Source: Pseudomonas libanensis (GTDB lineage: Bacteria; Pseudomonadota; Gammaproteobacteria; Pseudomonadales; Pseudomonadaceae). From it: a stretch of DNA of 64,000 bases. Below, piece after piece: positions 52,661 to 63,437 of this stretch (the stretch's first letter is position 1; each line of letters opens with the position of its first letter). Location: contig NZ_JYLH01000003.1 in assembly GCF_001439685.1 (NCBI RefSeq), positions 310,001-374,000 on the forward strand, read 5' to 3'. The notes under the pieces were generated by a model that worked only from the letters and a program-made list of their open reading frames with translations, had not been told where the DNA came from and did not search any database. Both the position numbers and the translations under genes were made by a program.

Positions 52661-53809
52661 ATGAAAATCACCAAACTGACGACCTTTATCGTCCCGCCGC
52701 GCTGGTGCTTCCTCAAGGTCGAAACCGACCAGGGTGTGACTGGCTGGGGTGAGCCTGTGGTCGAAGGCCGCGCTCACACCGTCGCGGCCGCTGTCGAAGA
52801 ACTGTCCGACTACCTGATCGGCAAAGACCCACGCAATATCGAAGACATCTGGACCGTGCTCTATCGCGGCGGCTTCTACCGTGGCGGTGCCGTACACATG
52901 AGCGCCCTCGCCGGCATCGACCAGGCGCTGTGGGATATCAAGGGCAAGGCCCTCGGCGTCTCGGTCAGCGATCTGCTGGGTGGCCAGGTGCGCGACAGGA
53001 TCCGCGTGTATTCGTGGATCGGCGGCGACCGCCCTGCCGACACCGCCCGCGCCGCCAAAGACGCCGTGGCCCGTGGTTTCACCGCGGTAAAAATGAACGG
53101 CACCGAGGAGTTGCAGTTCGTCGACAGTTTCGAAAAAGTCGACCTGGCCCTGGCCAACGTCGCGGCCGTACGCGATGCAGTCGGCCCTAACGTGGGTATC
53201 GGCGTCGACTTCCATGGCCGTGTGCACAAGCCGATGGCCAAAGTGCTGATGAAAGAGCTCGATCCGTACAAGCTGATGTTCATCGAAGAGCCGGTGCTCA
53301 GTGAAAACTACGAGGCGTTGAAAGAACTGGCACCGCTGACCAGTACGCCGATTGCCTTGGGCGAGCGCCTGTTCTCGCGTTGGGACTTCAAGCGCGTACT
53401 CAGCGAAGGTTATGTCGACATCATCCAGCCGGACGCCTCTCACGCGGGCGGTATTACCGAGACTCGCAAGATTGCCAACATGGCCGAAGCCTACGACGTG
53501 GCCTTGGCCCTGCATTGCCCGCTCGGCCCAATCGCGTTGGCGGCATGCCTGCAGTTGGATGCGGTTTGCTACAACGCGTTTATCCAGGAGCAGAGCCTGG
53601 GCATTCACTACAACGAGAGCAATGACCTGCTCGACTACGTGCGTGACCCGGGCGTATTCGACTATGACCAGGGCTTTGTGAAGATTCCGAACGGGCCGGG
53701 CCTTGGCATCGAGATCAACGAGGAATATGTGATTGAGCGTGCGGCTATCGGCCATCGTTGGCGCAACCCGATCTGGCGTCATGCCGATGGCAGCTTTGCC
53801 GAGTGGTGA
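52661..53809 (+). CDS. dgoD: Galactonate dehydratase
   Basis: This 382-residue mandelate-racemase-group enolase-superfamily enzyme dehydrates D-galactonate to 2-dehydro-3-deoxygalactonate. The N-terminal capping domain starts [23 protein letters not shown]. The barrel shows a Asp ligand near [10 protein letters not shown], Glu in FIEEPV, and Glu in [12 protein letters not shown]; the QPDASHAGG and HCPLGPIAL segments hold the catalytic acid-base residues. The transporter gene follows after a 193-base gap containing a REPIN. Confidence 0.95.
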   Translation: MKITKLTTFIVPPRWCFLKVETDQGVTGWGEPVVEGRAHTVAAAVEELSDYLIGKDPRNIEDIWTVLYRGGFYRGGAVHMSALAGIDQALWDIKGKALGVSVSDLLGGQVRDRIRVYSWIGGDRPADTARAAKDAVARGFTAVKMNGTEELQFVDSFEKVDLALANVAAVRDAVGPNVGIGVDFHGRVHKPMAKVLMKELDPYKLMFIEEPVLSENYEALKELAPLTSTPIALGERLFSRWDFKRVLSEGYVDIIQPDASHAGGITETRKIANMAEAYDVALALHCPLGPIALAACLQLDAVCYNAFIQEQSLGIHYNESNDLLDYVRDPGVFDYDQGFVKIPNGPGLGIEINEEYVIERAAIGHRWRNPIWRHADGSFAEW

Positions 53810-53839
53810 TTTCTGACTGACGCAACTGCGGTTCAAAAA

Positions 53840-53945
53840 TGTGGGAGGGGCGGTGCGACGATTCGACTTGCTCCCGATAGCGGTAAATCTGCCACCGGAG
53901 ATGTCGACTGACACTCAGCCATCGGGGGCAAGCCCCCTCCCACAT
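53840..53945. repeat. REPIN between dgoD and dgoT, left half with extra insert
   Basis: The right half (GGGGGCAAGCCCCCTCCCAC, ending near 53945) is a standard REP. The left half starts TGTGGGAGGGG and then carries cggtgcgacgattcga before CTTGCTCCCGATAGCGG, about 16 extra bases in the REP core. It sits inside what would otherwise be a continuous dgo operon. Confidence 0.85.
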
Positions 53946-54002
53946 TTGATCCGGTTCCTTCAGTAAGCCCTATCCTCAATAAACATAAGAAGAGGCAACC
54001 CC

Positions 54003-55307
54003 ATGCACCCTGAATCCCTCACCGGCCAGGCTTCTTTAGTGACGCCCAGCAGAAAGCGCTACTTCATCATGGTGCTGCTGTTCATTACGGTGGTGATCAA
54101 CTACCTCGACCGCAGCAACCTGTCGATTGCCGCCCCGGCGCTGACCAGCGACCTGGGCATCGACCCGGTGCAGGTCGGGCTGATTTTCTCGGCGTTCGGC
54201 TGGACTTACGCAGCCATGCAAATCCCGGGCGGCTGGCTGGTAGACCGCGTGCCGCCGCGTATTCTCTATACGGTCGCCCTGCTGCTGTGGTCGATTGCCA
54301 CCGTCATGCTCGGTTTCGCCGCCAGCTTCATCGCGCTGTTCGTGTTGCGCATGGCGGTGGGCGCACTGGAAGCACCGGCCTATCCGATCAACAGTCGTGT
54401 GGTCACCACCTGGTTCCCTGAGCGCGAGCGCGCGACCGCGATTGGCGTCTACACCTCCGGGCAATTCGTTGGCCTTGCGTTCCTCACGCCGGTCCTGGCC
54501 TGGCTGCAACACCAATACGGCTGGCACATGGTGTTTGTCGTCACTGGGGGCGTCGGCATCCTGTGGGCGGCGATCTGGTACGCGGTGTACCGTGAGCCGA
54601 AGGATTTCAAGGGCGCCAATGCGGCTGAAATCCAGTTGATCCGTGATGGCGGCGGCCTGGTGGACATGCAGGCACAAACCGCCAAGGCGCCCTTCAGTTG
54701 GGTCGACCTGGGTATCGTACTGAGCAAGCGCAAACTCTGGGGCATCTACCTGGGCCAGTTCTGCCTGAACTCCACGCTGTGGTTCTTCCTGACCTGGTTC
54801 CCGACGTACCTGGTGAAGTATCGCGGCATGGACTTCATCCAGTCAGGCTTGCTGGCATCATTGCCGTTCCTCGCCGCGTTTGTGGGCGTGCTGTGTTCGG
54901 GGGTGTTTTCCGACTGGCTGATTCGCCGTGGAGCCTCGGTGGGCTTTGCGCGCAAGCTGCCGATCATCAGCGGCCTGCTGATTTCTACGGCGATCATCGG
55001 CGCCAACTACGTGGACTCCACAGCGTGGGTCATCGCGTTCCTGGCGGTAGCGTTTTTCGGCAATGGCCTGGCATCGATCACCTGGTCATTGGTGTCGACC
55101 CTGGCGCCTGCGCGGTTGCTGGGGCTGACCGGGGGCGTGTTCAACTTCATCGGTAACCTGGCAGCGATTGCCACGCCTATCGTGATTGGCTTTCTGGCCA
55201 GCGGCGATTCGTTTGCGCCGGCGATTACCTATATTGCGGTACTGGCATTGCTTGGTGCGCTTTCCTACATATTGCTCGTAGGCAGAGTCGAGCGGATCGA
55301 GCTGTGA
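54003..55307 (+). CDS. dgoT: MFS transporter, galactonate type (DgoT-like)
   Basis: This 434-residue anion:cation symporter family (MFS) protein has twelve predicted helices between residues 20 and 430. The conserved YLDRSNLSIAAPAL near helix 1 and GWLVDRVPPRILYT between helices 2 and 3 are typical of hexuronate/galactonate permeases. Its place at the end of the dgo genes implies uptake of D-galactonate. The REPIN between dgoD and dgoT may lower its expression relative to dgoKAD. A terminator follows at once. Confidence 0.9.
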   Translation: MHPESLTGQASLVTPSRKRYFIMVLLFITVVINYLDRSNLSIAAPALTSDLGIDPVQVGLIFSAFGWTYAAMQIPGGWLVDRVPPRILYTVALLLWSIATVMLGFAASFIALFVLRMAVGALEAPAYPINSRVVTTWFPERERATAIGVYTSGQFVGLAFLTPVLAWLQHQYGWHMVFVVTGGVGILWAAIWYAVYREPKDFKGANAAEIQLIRDGGGLVDMQAQTAKAPFSWVDLGIVLSKRKLWGIYLGQFCLNSTLWFFLTWFPTYLVKYRGMDFIQSGLLASLPFLAAFVGVLCSGVFSDWLIRRGASVGFARKLPIISGLLISTAIIGANYVDSTAWVIAFLAVAFFGNGLASITWSLVSTLAPARLLGLTGGVFNFIGNLAAIATPIVIGFLASGDSFAPAITYIAVLALLGALSYILLVGRVERIEL

Positions 55308-55310
55308 ATG

Positions 55311-55337
55311 GGGCGACCTTAGGGTCGCCCTTTTTTT
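55311..55337 (+). terminator. Terminator after dgoT, overlapping the end of the FAD oxidase gene
   Basis: GGGCGACC (55311-55318) and GGTCGCCC (55323-55330) with TTTTTTT after it. The convergent oxidase gene ends at 55319, so its last codons lie within the hairpin and T-run. Confidence 0.9.
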
Positions 55338-57001
55338 GAGTCGCACGGCACCGACATTTCGTTACGGAAAATATTGTGCCGGTCCCAGTGCTGCTTGGTG
55401 CGCAACAAGCGGTCTTTGATGTACGGCTTGGGAAAAAAGATCTTGTACCAATCAGGATTTTTCTTATCAATGGCCGGGACGCCTCCGATGTAGGTCATGT
55501 CGAGATCGGGGTAGTTGATGTAGCAACCTTCGAACTCGTTGTTGACCGGTACGCCTTGATCATCGGCGAACGCGTTGATGTACAGCCCCCGGATCCAGTC
55601 CGCATGAGCTTTGTCCGCGACGGGGCTGTCATCGCGCCAGTAACATTGCGGTTGCCACTTGAGGTATGAGGCGCGCTGCGCGGCCGACGATTGATCACGG
55701 ACTGCGTCACTGACGGCATTGATCTGGCCGCCGAAAGACTGGATCTGGATAAGGCTTTGCGTCAGGTGTTTGCCTGGGTCTGGCCAGTTCAGTGTGGTCC
55801 AGATGGCGTCTAGTACCTGCGAGGTGAATGAACCCTTTTGGTAAGCCGACTTATAGCGCCCCCGCTGGTTGTCCCCTGAGCCATTCAACGTCTGTTGGCA
55901 CACCAGCCAATCCAGGCGCTGCTCGGCTGCCTTCGCCGCTGGGACTGAGTCGATGGTACGACCGGTGGCGGTGCCGGGCGGCAGATGGATGACATGAAAC
56001 GGCACCAGCGACTCTGTAGCGGGAAGGCCAATGGCTGTAAGCATCCTGCTGACAAAGTCATCGAAGGGCACCCGGTCGTTCAGTTCGCCATCCTTGTCCA
56101 CATAGTGAATGCCCAAGGTAACGTTGCCCGTGTGTCGGTGGCGCATCTCGAGCTTGGTCGCCAGCCCCCAAGTGTCCGGGTTGTCTTGATTGTTGGCAAA
56201 CCATGACTGATAGGCGACCAGCAGGTTGTCGAGTGCGGGTTTGGTCAGTACTGACCAGTCCCATTCCAACACCAGCCACAGCACTTCCTTCGGTGCAGCA
56301 GGCAGGTCCTTGAAGTAATAACTGGTGATGATACCGAACTGTCCGCCACCTGCACCGCAGCACGCGGCGAACAAGTCCAGTTCGTGGCCGATGCTGTCCC
56401 GGCAGACATGGCGCGATACAAGGCCCTTACCTTCGCTATCGGGCACCAGGATATCCACGCCGCTCAGCCAGTCACACACCAGTCCGTATTTGCGTGACAA
56501 CAGCCCATAGCCGCCCCCGCAAATGTGCCCGCCCAGGCCCACCGAATAGCACGACCCCCCTGGCAGGGTCTTGTTGGCCAGTTTGTATAACGCCACGTAG
56601 ACATCCCAGTTTTGGGCACCGGCTTCCAGGCGAAAGCTATAGCGTTCAGTTGCGTCGGGGTCCAGATCGGAACCGATTTGCCCGGCAGCGTCGTAGACCA
56701 CTCGGTTCAGCGCACTGATATCCAGGATCGACAGCACCTCATCGGGGCTGTCGGGCATCTTGTTGGCGACAAAACCTTCGTAGCAATGCCCCCCGCTGCG
56801 CACGGTAATGCGTCCGTTGGGTTGGGCCAATGCCTGCGCGGCGGCGTCTATGATGTCTTGCGAGCTGTGACAGAGGTAGATCAGGTTGGCGCCATTGGGC
56901 GAGGACTGGCCCTGCACGTTGCCGAGCGGCCAGCGCAGGTTGAAACCTTTTTGTAATGTTGAATGACGGCGGTCTGAAGGGGTGACGAGATCAAATGCCA
57001 T
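55319..57001 (-). CDS. Berberine-bridge-type FAD-linked oxidoreductase
   Basis: This 560-residue flavoprotein has an FAD-binding PCMH domain (about 35-220). His72 (RSGGHCYEG) and Cys151 (LPGGSCYSVGLGGH) stand where the two covalent flavin attachments occur in this family. A substrate domain and C-terminal BBE motif (EFEGCYINYPDLD, about 492-504, and WYKIFFPKPYIKD) follow. I see no signal peptide. The start is ATG 56999-57001 (MAFDLVTPSD) with AGGAG upstream; the TTG at 57020 is less likely. Relatives oxidise sugars or secondary metabolites; its substrate is unknown. Convergent with dgoT, no clear operon partner. Confidence 0.85.
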   Translation of the reverse strand: MAFDLVTPSDRRHSTLQKGFNLRWPLGNVQGQSSPNGANLIYLCHSSQDIIDAAAQALAQPNGRITVRSGGHCYEGFVANKMPDSPDEVLSILDISALNRVVYDAAGQIGSDLDPDATERYSFRLEAGAQNWDVYVALYKLANKTLPGGSCYSVGLGGHICGGGYGLLSRKYGLVCDWLSGVDILVPDSEGKGLVSRHVCRDSIGHELDLFAACCGAGGGQFGIITSYYFKDLPAAPKEVLWLVLEWDWSVLTKPALDNLLVAYQSWFANNQDNPDTWGLATKLEMRHRHTGNVTLGIHYVDKDGELNDRVPFDDFVSRMLTAIGLPATESLVPFHVIHLPPGTATGRTIDSVPAAKAAEQRLDWLVCQQTLNGSGDNQRGRYKSAYQKGSFTSQVLDAIWTTLNWPDPGKHLTQSLIQIQSFGGQINAVSDAVRDQSSAAQRASYLKWQPQCYWRDDSPVADKAHADWIRGLYINAFADDQGVPVNNEFEGCYINYPDLDMTYIGGVPAIDKKNPDWYKIFFPKPYIKDRLLRTKQHWDRHNIFRNEMSVPCDSKKGRP

Positions 57002-57114
57002 GATGTGCTCCTGAAGAGACAAAGATGACTTCTGATGCGGCTAACTTAACGACCGGGGGCAAGGACTGCGTGGCCTGCGAGGGTGGTTAGACGGCAAAGG
57101 GCATGAAGCGCGTT

Positions 57115-57144
57115 AAAAGGAGGCGGGCGACATGCCCGCCTCCC
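57115..57144 (-). terminator. Terminator of the trpBA operon
   Basis: GGAGGCGGGC (57119-57128) pairs with GCCCGCCTCC (57134-57143); on the minus strand it is followed by TTTTAA. It lies 46 bases after the trpA stop. Confidence 0.85.
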
Positions 57145-57189
57145 TTGAAGCCTAGCTGATCAGCCGAGAGGCGCTCGGCTGGAAGAATT

Positions 57190-57999
57190 TTACTTGCGAG
57201 CGTTACGCACACCTTCCGACAGCGCCGCACACAAGCTCAATACCCCATCAATGGCTTGCTGGTCATTCTCGGCGCTGGCGATGTGATCAATCAGCGCCGA
57301 CCCCACCACCACACCGTCGGCCAGACGCGCAATGGCTGCTGCCTGGTCAGGCGTGCGGATGCCAAAGCCGATGCTGATCGGCAGGTCGGTATGGCGACGC
57401 AGGCGGTTCACGGCTTCTTCGACGTGCTCCAGGGTGGCGGCACCGGCACCGGTCACACCGGCCACCGACACGTAATAGACAAAGCCGGAGCTGCCGTTGA
57501 GCACGGTAGGCAGGCGTACGTCATCGGTGGTCGGGGTGGTCAGGCGGATAAAATCGATGCCAGCGGCCTGGGCCGGGTCGCACAGCTCGCCGTTATGCTC
57601 AGGCGGCATGTCGACCACGATCAGGCCGTCGACTCCAGCTGCCTTGGCATCGGCAATGAATTGCGGCACGCCATATTTGTGAATCGGGTTGAAGTAGCCC
57701 ATCAACACCAGCGGGGTGTCGTTATTGTCCTGGCGGAACTCGCGGACCATTTGCAGGGTTTTCGCCAGGTTCTGTTTAGCGGTCAGCGCACGGATATTGG
57801 CCAGTTGAATGGCCGGGCCGTCAGCCATCGGGTCAGTGAAGGGCATGCCCAGCTCGATTACATCGGCGCCGGCGGCCGGCAGGCCTTTGAGGATCGCCAG
57901 CGAGGTGTCATAACCCGGGTCGCCGGCGGTGACGAAAGTCACCAGGGCAGCGCGGTTTTGTTCCTTGAGTTGCGCGAAGCGGGTGTGCAGGCGGCTCAT
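57190..57999 (-). CDS. trpA: Tryptophan synthase subunit alpha
   Basis: This 269-residue TIM-barrel subunit cleaves indole-3-glycerol phosphate to indole and glyceraldehyde 3-phosphate. The catalytic residues are visible in [16 protein letters not shown] (Glu49, Asp60), and the phosphate-binding [10 protein letters not shown] segment is near 212-221. It follows trpB directly with no intergenic base, so translation is coupled. A strong terminator lies downstream. Confidence 0.98.
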   Translation of the reverse strand: MSRLHTRFAQLKEQNRAALVTFVTAGDPGYDTSLAILKGLPAAGADVIELGMPFTDPMADGPAIQLANIRALTAKQNLAKTLQMVREFRQDNNDTPLVLMGYFNPIHKYGVPQFIADAKAAGVDGLIVVDMPPEHNGELCDPAQAAGIDFIRLTTPTTDDVRLPTVLNGSSGFVYYVSVAGVTGAGAATLEHVEEAVNRLRRHTDLPISIGFGIRTPDQAAAIARLADGVVVGSALIDHIASAENDQQAIDGVLSLCAALSEGVRNARK

Positions 58000-59336
<1,337 letters not shown>

Positions 59337-60233
59337 ATGAGCCGCGACCTTCCACCCCTCAATGCCTTGCGCGCATTCGAAGCCACCGCCCGCGTCAACA
59401 GCGTCAGCCAGGCCGCCGAGCGATTGCATGTGACACATGGCGCGGTGAGCCGCCAGTTGAAAGTGCTTGAAGAGCACTTGGGGGTAAGCCTGTTCGTCAA
59501 GGACGGACGAGGCCTTAAACTCACAGATGCGGGCGTAAGGCTGCGAGATGCCAGCGCCGAGGCGTTCGAGCGTTTGCGGGATGTGTGCGCTGAGCTCACC
59601 CAGAGCAGCGCCGATGCGCCTTTCGTACTCGGTTGTTCGGGCAGTTTGCTGGCGCGTTGGTTTATTCCGCGCCTGGGGCGCTTGAATGCGGATTTGCCGG
59701 ACTTGCGCTTGCACCTGTCTGCCGGCGAAGGTGACCTTGACCCTCGTCGCCCTGGGTTGGACGCGCTGCTGGTATTTGCCGAGCCGCCGTGGCCGGCGGA
59801 TATGCAGGTTTATGAACTGGTCAGCGAACGCATCGGTCCGGTCATGAGCCCGCGTTTTGATGGTTATGAACAGTTGCGCCTGGCACCGGCGTCGGCCTTG
59901 GCTGATGAAGCGCTGTTGCACACCACGTCGCGGCCCCAAGCCTGGCCCAGTTGGGCGCGTCAACAGGGTATCGAGCCGGGCGCGTTGAAATTCGGCCAGG
60001 GATTTGAGCATTTGTATTATTTGCTGGAAGCGGCAGTTGCAGGGTTGGGCGTGGCGATTGCGCCAGAACCGCTGGTGGCAGAGGACCTGCGTGCGGGTCG
60101 CCTGGTGGCGCCGTGGGGTTTCAGCGAAACCCCGGCGCACCTGGCGTTGTGGCTACCCAAGCGCGCCGCGGACGGGCGCGCCGGGCAATTGGCGCAATGG
60201 CTCAAGGCTGAGCTGATGCGCCAACCGCTATAG
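59337..60233 (+). CDS. trpI: LysR-type transcriptional activator TrpI
   Basis: This 298-residue LysR family regulator of trpBA has a helix-turn-helix at about 8-65 ([41 protein letters not shown]) and an effector domain (about 95-290) that senses indole-3-glycerol phosphate in studied Pseudomonas. Divergent from trpB. Length and start match known TrpI proteins. Confidence 0.95.
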   Translation: MSRDLPPLNALRAFEATARVNSVSQAAERLHVTHGAVSRQLKVLEEHLGVSLFVKDGRGLKLTDAGVRLRDASAEAFERLRDVCAELTQSSADAPFVLGCSGSLLARWFIPRLGRLNADLPDLRLHLSAGEGDLDPRRPGLDALLVFAEPPWPADMQVYELVSERIGPVMSPRFDGYEQLRLAPASALADEALLHTTSRPQAWPSWARQQGIEPGALKFGQGFEHLYYLLEAAVAGLGVAIAPEPLVAEDLRAGRLVAPWGFSETPAHLALWLPKRAADGRAGQLAQWLKAELMRQPL

Positions 60234-60241
60234 CCGGTAAA

Positions 60242-60568
60242 TCAGTCGCCGCGCTTGCACAGCAGGTAAGCCGCCAGCAGACCCAGCGCGCCAACGGCGA
60301 CTCCGGCGGTGGTCCATGGATGCTCTTGTGCGTAGTCCCGGGTCGCAACACCGGTTTCGCGGATTTTGACTTTGCTTTCTTCATAGGCATCGCTGATCAG
60401 ATGACGAGAGTGCTTGAGGGCGTTCTCGGCATTGCTTTTCAGGGCCTTCAGCGTTTTGCGCGACTCATCGGATGCATCATCCTTGAGGCTTTCAAGGGAC
60501 TTGAGAAGGCTCGAGATCTCGGCTTCCATGCTTTCCAGCGACGCTTTGCGTAAAGAAGTGTTGGCCAT
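60242..60568 (-). CDS. DUF883 family (ElaB/YqjD-like) membrane-anchored protein
   Basis: This 108-residue protein has a helical, charged N-terminal part (about 8-75, coiled-coil prone, SLESMEAEISSLLKSLESLKDD). The conserved YAQEHPWTTAGVAVGALGLLAAYLL tail is a single C-terminal membrane anchor (about 86-104). E. coli relatives bind stationary-phase ribosomes at the membrane. I chose ATG 60566-60568 with an aggagatgtt ribosome site; the longer frame is not conserved. Convergent with trpI, eight bases apart. Confidence 0.88.
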   Translation of the reverse strand: MANTSLRKASLESMEAEISSLLKSLESLKDDASDESRKTLKALKSNAENALKHSRHLISDAYEESKVKIRETGVATRDYAQEHPWTTAGVAVGALGLLAAYLLCKRGD

Positions 60569-60726
60569 GTGAACATCTCCTGAAGTGATTGAGTGGCGTG
60601 TGTAGATACCGACTGCGGCGGTTTCAGAAAGTGCAGTAATTCTGAACTTTCGCCTCCCAGCGGTCGCCAGAAGCAGTAAGAACATTCACTGCTAGTCTTG
60701 ATTAACGACCCCCTAGGAGAAATGCC

Positions 60727-60942
60727 ATGACTGATCATCACACCTACAAGAAAGTCGAACTGGTGGGTTCTTCCACCACCAGCATCGAAGACGCGATCAA
60801 CAATGCCCTGGCTGAAGCCAACAAAAGCATCAAGCATCTGGAGTGGTTCGAGGTGACCGAAACCCGCGGTCACATCAAGGATGGCAAGGCTGCGCATTTC
60901 CAGGTCACGCTTAAGGTGGGATTCCGAATTGCCAGTAGTTGA
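60727..60942 (+). CDS. Dodecin
   Basis: This 71-residue dodecin forms hollow dodecamers that store flavins or related cofactors. The family pattern YKKVELVGSSTTSIEDAINNALAEANKSIKHLEWFEVTE (about 7-46) is present, with Trp41 in the flavin-stacking position and the Arg/Gln-containing strand GHIKDGKAAHFQVTLKVGFRI. The ribosome site taggagaaatgcc precedes the ATG. Divergent from the DUF883 gene. Confidence 0.92.
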   Translation: MTDHHTYKKVELVGSSTTSIEDAINNALAEANKSIKHLEWFEVTETRGHIKDGKAAHFQVTLKVGFRIASS

Positions 60943-61057
60943 TCGGCTGAGTTGAACTTTGACCGCTGGCCGATTGCCATAACCTGCGCTACAAACAACG
61001 GGTGCCGACGCAATGAGCGCCGGCACGCTCTTTGGATCAGCGCAAGGAAAGTAACGG

Positions 61058-61282
61058 ATGAAGAAGTTTCTGTTGGCGGTAGGTTTGTTGAGCATTGCGG
61101 GCACGGCCCTGGCGGCGGGCAAGCCTTGTGAAGAGCTGAAAAGCGAAATAGCAGCGAAAATTGACGCCAAGGGCGCTTCGGGTTATTCGCTGGAAGTAGT
61201 GGATAAAGGCGCTTCGACCGACGCTCAAGTGGTCGGCACCTGCGAAGGTGGCACCAAGGAAATCGTCTATAAACGCGGTTAA
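61058..61282 (+). CDS. DUF1161 family exported protein (copy 1)
   Basis: This 74-residue protein has a signal peptide (MKKFLLAVGLLSIAGTALA, 1-19) followed by a small domain with two cysteines (KPCEELKSEI and VVGTCEGGTKEIVYKRG), which probably form a disulfide in the periplasm. Function is unknown. A paralog lies at 63198-63437 with the same layout. A strong terminator follows. Ribosome site is ggaaagta. Confidence 0.85.
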   Translation: MKKFLLAVGLLSIAGTALAAGKPCEELKSEIAAKIDAKGASGYSLEVVDKGASTDAQVVGTCEGGTKEIVYKRG

Positions 61283-61300
61283 TCCCGTGTTGCAGACATA

Positions 61301-61332
61301 AAAAACCGACGCAGGTGCGTCGGTTTTTTTTT
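61301..61332. terminator. Bidirectional terminator after the first DUF1161 gene
   Basis: ACCGACGC (61305-61312) and GCGTCGGT (61317-61324), with A-run before and nine Ts after. It can serve both the DUF1161 gene and the convergent LLM oxidoreductase. Confidence 0.9.
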
Positions 61333-61341
61333 CGTCTGGGT

Positions 61342-62343
61342 TCAGCCTTTCATCACCTGTGCCAGCAACTCGTAGGAATGAATCCGGTCAGCGTGCTCGT
61401 ACAGGTCACTGGTGAAGATCAGCTCATCGGCGCCGGTCTGCTCGATCAACACCTCCAGCTTGGCGCGGATCTTCGCCGGGCTGCCGACCATGGCCAGGCC
61501 GAGGAAGCTTGCGACCGCGTCTTTTTCATGGGGCAACCACAGGCCATCCATGGTTTTCACTGGTGGGCGCTGCACCAGGCTCTGGCCGCGCATCAGCGCG
61601 AGGATGCGCTGGTACACCGAGGTGGCCAGATAATCGGCCTGTTCATCGGTATCCGCCGCCACCAGAGGAATGCCGAGCATCACGTAGGGCTTGTCCAACA
61701 CTGCCGACGGCTTGAAGTGATTGCGGTACACGCGAATCGCCTCATGCATCAAGCGCGGTGCGAAATGGGATGCGAAGGCGTAGGGCAAACCCCGCTCACC
61801 GGCCAATTGTGCGCTGAACAAGCTTGAACCCAGCAGCCACACCGGCACGTTGGTGCCTGTACCCGGTACGGCGATCACCCGTTGATCGGGCGTACGTGGG
61901 CCCAGGTAGGCCATCAATTCGGCCACATCCTCGGGGAAATCATCAGCACTGCCTGAGCGTTCACGGCGCAGGGCGCGGGCGGTCATCTGGTCGGAGCCGG
62001 GCGCACGGCCCAGACCCAGATCAATACGGCCAGGGTAGAGGCTTTCCAGGGTGCCGAACTGCTCGGCGATCACCAGCGGCGCATGGTTAGGCAGCATGAC
62101 TCCGCCGGAACCCACGCGGATGGTCGAAGTGCCGCCGGCCAGGTAGCCGAGCAGTACCGAGGTGGCCGAACTGGCGATGCCGTCCATATTGTGGTGCTCA
62201 GCTACCCAGAAACGGTGGTAGCCGAATTTTTCAACGTGCTGGGCCAGGTCCAGGGAATTGCGCAGCGACTGCGCTGGGTTGCCATCGGCGCGCACGGGCA
62301 CCAGGTCGAGGGTCGAAAATTTTACGTCGGACAGCGATTTCAT
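61342..62343 (-). CDS. LLM class flavin-dependent oxidoreductase (luciferase-like)
   Basis: This 333-residue member of the bacterial luciferase-like monooxygenase superfamily shows the MsnO8-type sequence pattern. The N-terminal [56 protein letters not shown] region and [13 protein letters not shown] are typical of members using FMN from a partner reductase. No reductase is adjacent. Substrate is unknown. The divergent gap to osmC (62344-62561) must hold both promoters. Confidence 0.88.
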   Translation of the reverse strand: MKSLSDVKFSTLDLVPVRADGNPAQSLRNSLDLAQHVEKFGYHRFWVAEHHNMDGIASSATSVLLGYLAGGTSTIRVGSGGVMLPNHAPLVIAEQFGTLESLYPGRIDLGLGRAPGSDQMTARALRRERSGSADDFPEDVAELMAYLGPRTPDQRVIAVPGTGTNVPVWLLGSSLFSAQLAGERGLPYAFASHFAPRLMHEAIRVYRNHFKPSAVLDKPYVMLGIPLVAADTDEQADYLATSVYQRILALMRGQSLVQRPPVKTMDGLWLPHEKDAVASFLGLAMVGSPAKIRAKLEVLIEQTGADELIFTSDLYEHADRIHSYELLAQVMKG

Positions 62344-62561
62344 AAGCCTGCTTCTCCAAAGGGGCGCACAGGCTTTTTTAATCGAGCCAAAACCTGCCGC
62401 GGCATGTGCATGCCCTATGCAATGAGGGCATATACCCGAGTTTCAATAGTACGCGAGAATTTTCCTACTTAATCACTAGGTTTTTCTTACGAGTGAACTT
62501 TGCCGTGGCGTCTATCCTCAGAACCCTTACTGAGACAAAACCACCGTTCGAGGAGAAAGCT

Positions 62562-62993
62562 ATGAGCATCGTTAAAAAGGCATCCGCGCATTGGGAAGGT
62601 GATCTGAAGACCGGCCTGGGTTCCATTTCCACGGAAACCGGCGTACTGCGCGAAGCGCCCTACGGCTTCAAGGCCCGATTCGAGGGCGGCAAGGGCACCA
62701 ACCCAGAAGAACTGATCGGCGCGGCTCATGCCGGCTGCTTTTCCATGGCGTTTTCCATGATTCTCGGCGATGCCGGACTCAAGGCCGACAGCATCGACAC
62801 CCAGGCCGAAGTGACCCTGGATCAGGTCGATGGCGGCTTTGCGATTACTGCGGTGCATCTGATCCTGAAAGCCAAGATCCCCGGCGCCAGCCAGGCGCAG
62901 TTCGATGAACTGAGCACAAAGGCCAAGGAAGGATGCCCGGTGTCCAAGGTGCTGAATGCGACCATCACCCTGGATGGCACCCTGGTTAACTAA
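62562..62993 (+). CDS. osmC: OsmC family peroxiredoxin-like protein
   Basis: This 143-residue thiol peroxidase of the OsmC family reduces organic hydroperoxides. The two redox cysteines are visible in GAAHAGCFSMAFS (about 51-63) and KEGCPVSKVLNATI (about 123-136). I chose ATG 62562 (MSIVKKASAHWEGDLKTG) with the strong ribosome site aggagaaagct; the longer frame from 62406 is not conserved. The upstream gap (62344-62561) is AT-rich in its right half and likely carries a stress promoter. Confidence 0.93.
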   Translation: MSIVKKASAHWEGDLKTGLGSISTETGVLREAPYGFKARFEGGKGTNPEELIGAAHAGCFSMAFSMILGDAGLKADSIDTQAEVTLDQVDGGFAITAVHLILKAKIPGASQAQFDELSTKAKEGCPVSKVLNATITLDGTLVN

Positions 62994-63005
62994 CTCAGCA
63001 CTTCC

Positions 63006-63096
63006 TTGTGGAAGGGGGCTTGCCCCGATAACGGTGAGTCAGCCGATAGTTGGATGACGGATACACCTTTATCGGGCAAAAGCCCCCTCCTCATAT
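63006..63096. repeat. Decayed REPIN after osmC
   Basis: TTGTGGAAGGGGGCTTGCCC (63006 onward) and the inverted GGGCAAAAGCCCCCTCCTCA (about 63075-63094) are REP halves with several changes from the standard core. Confidence 0.75.
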
Positions 63097-63197
63097 AGTT
63101 ATGCGTTAAATCAGAACTCGTGTTTCCCCTATGTGGTCCTATAGCCTATGCAGCCTTAGGCGCACACTCGTGCGCATGCATTCAGGGAGCTACACAC

Positions 63198-63437
63198 ATG
63201 AAACGTTTTGCCTTGGCGATCATCTGCGCTGTATTGGCCACTTCGGCCGTGGCCGCTCCAAAAGATTGTGAAGAGCTCAGGAAGGAAATTGAAGTACAGC
63301 TCCAGGCCAAGGCGATTCCGTCCTATACCCTGGAAATCATCACTGCCGAAGAAGCCAAGAATCATGACGAAGCCATGATTGTCGGTTCGTGCGAAAACGG
63401 CACCAAGCGCATCATCTATCAGAAGAACAACGACTGA
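63198..63437 (+). CDS. DUF1161 family exported protein (copy 2)
   Basis: This 79-residue protein has a signal peptide (MKRFALAIICAVLATSAVAA) and a small domain with two cysteines (KDCEELRKEI and VGSCENGTKRIIYQK). It has the same layout as the gene at 61058 but is clearly diverged, with a longer charged segment (TAEEAKNHDEAM). Function unknown. I chose the ATG at 63198 with ttcagggagc upstream. It ends next to the convergent lipoprotein gene stop. Confidence 0.85.
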   Translation: MKRFALAIICAVLATSAVAAPKDCEELRKEIEVQLQAKAIPSYTLEIITAEEAKNHDEAMIVGSCENGTKRIIYQKNND

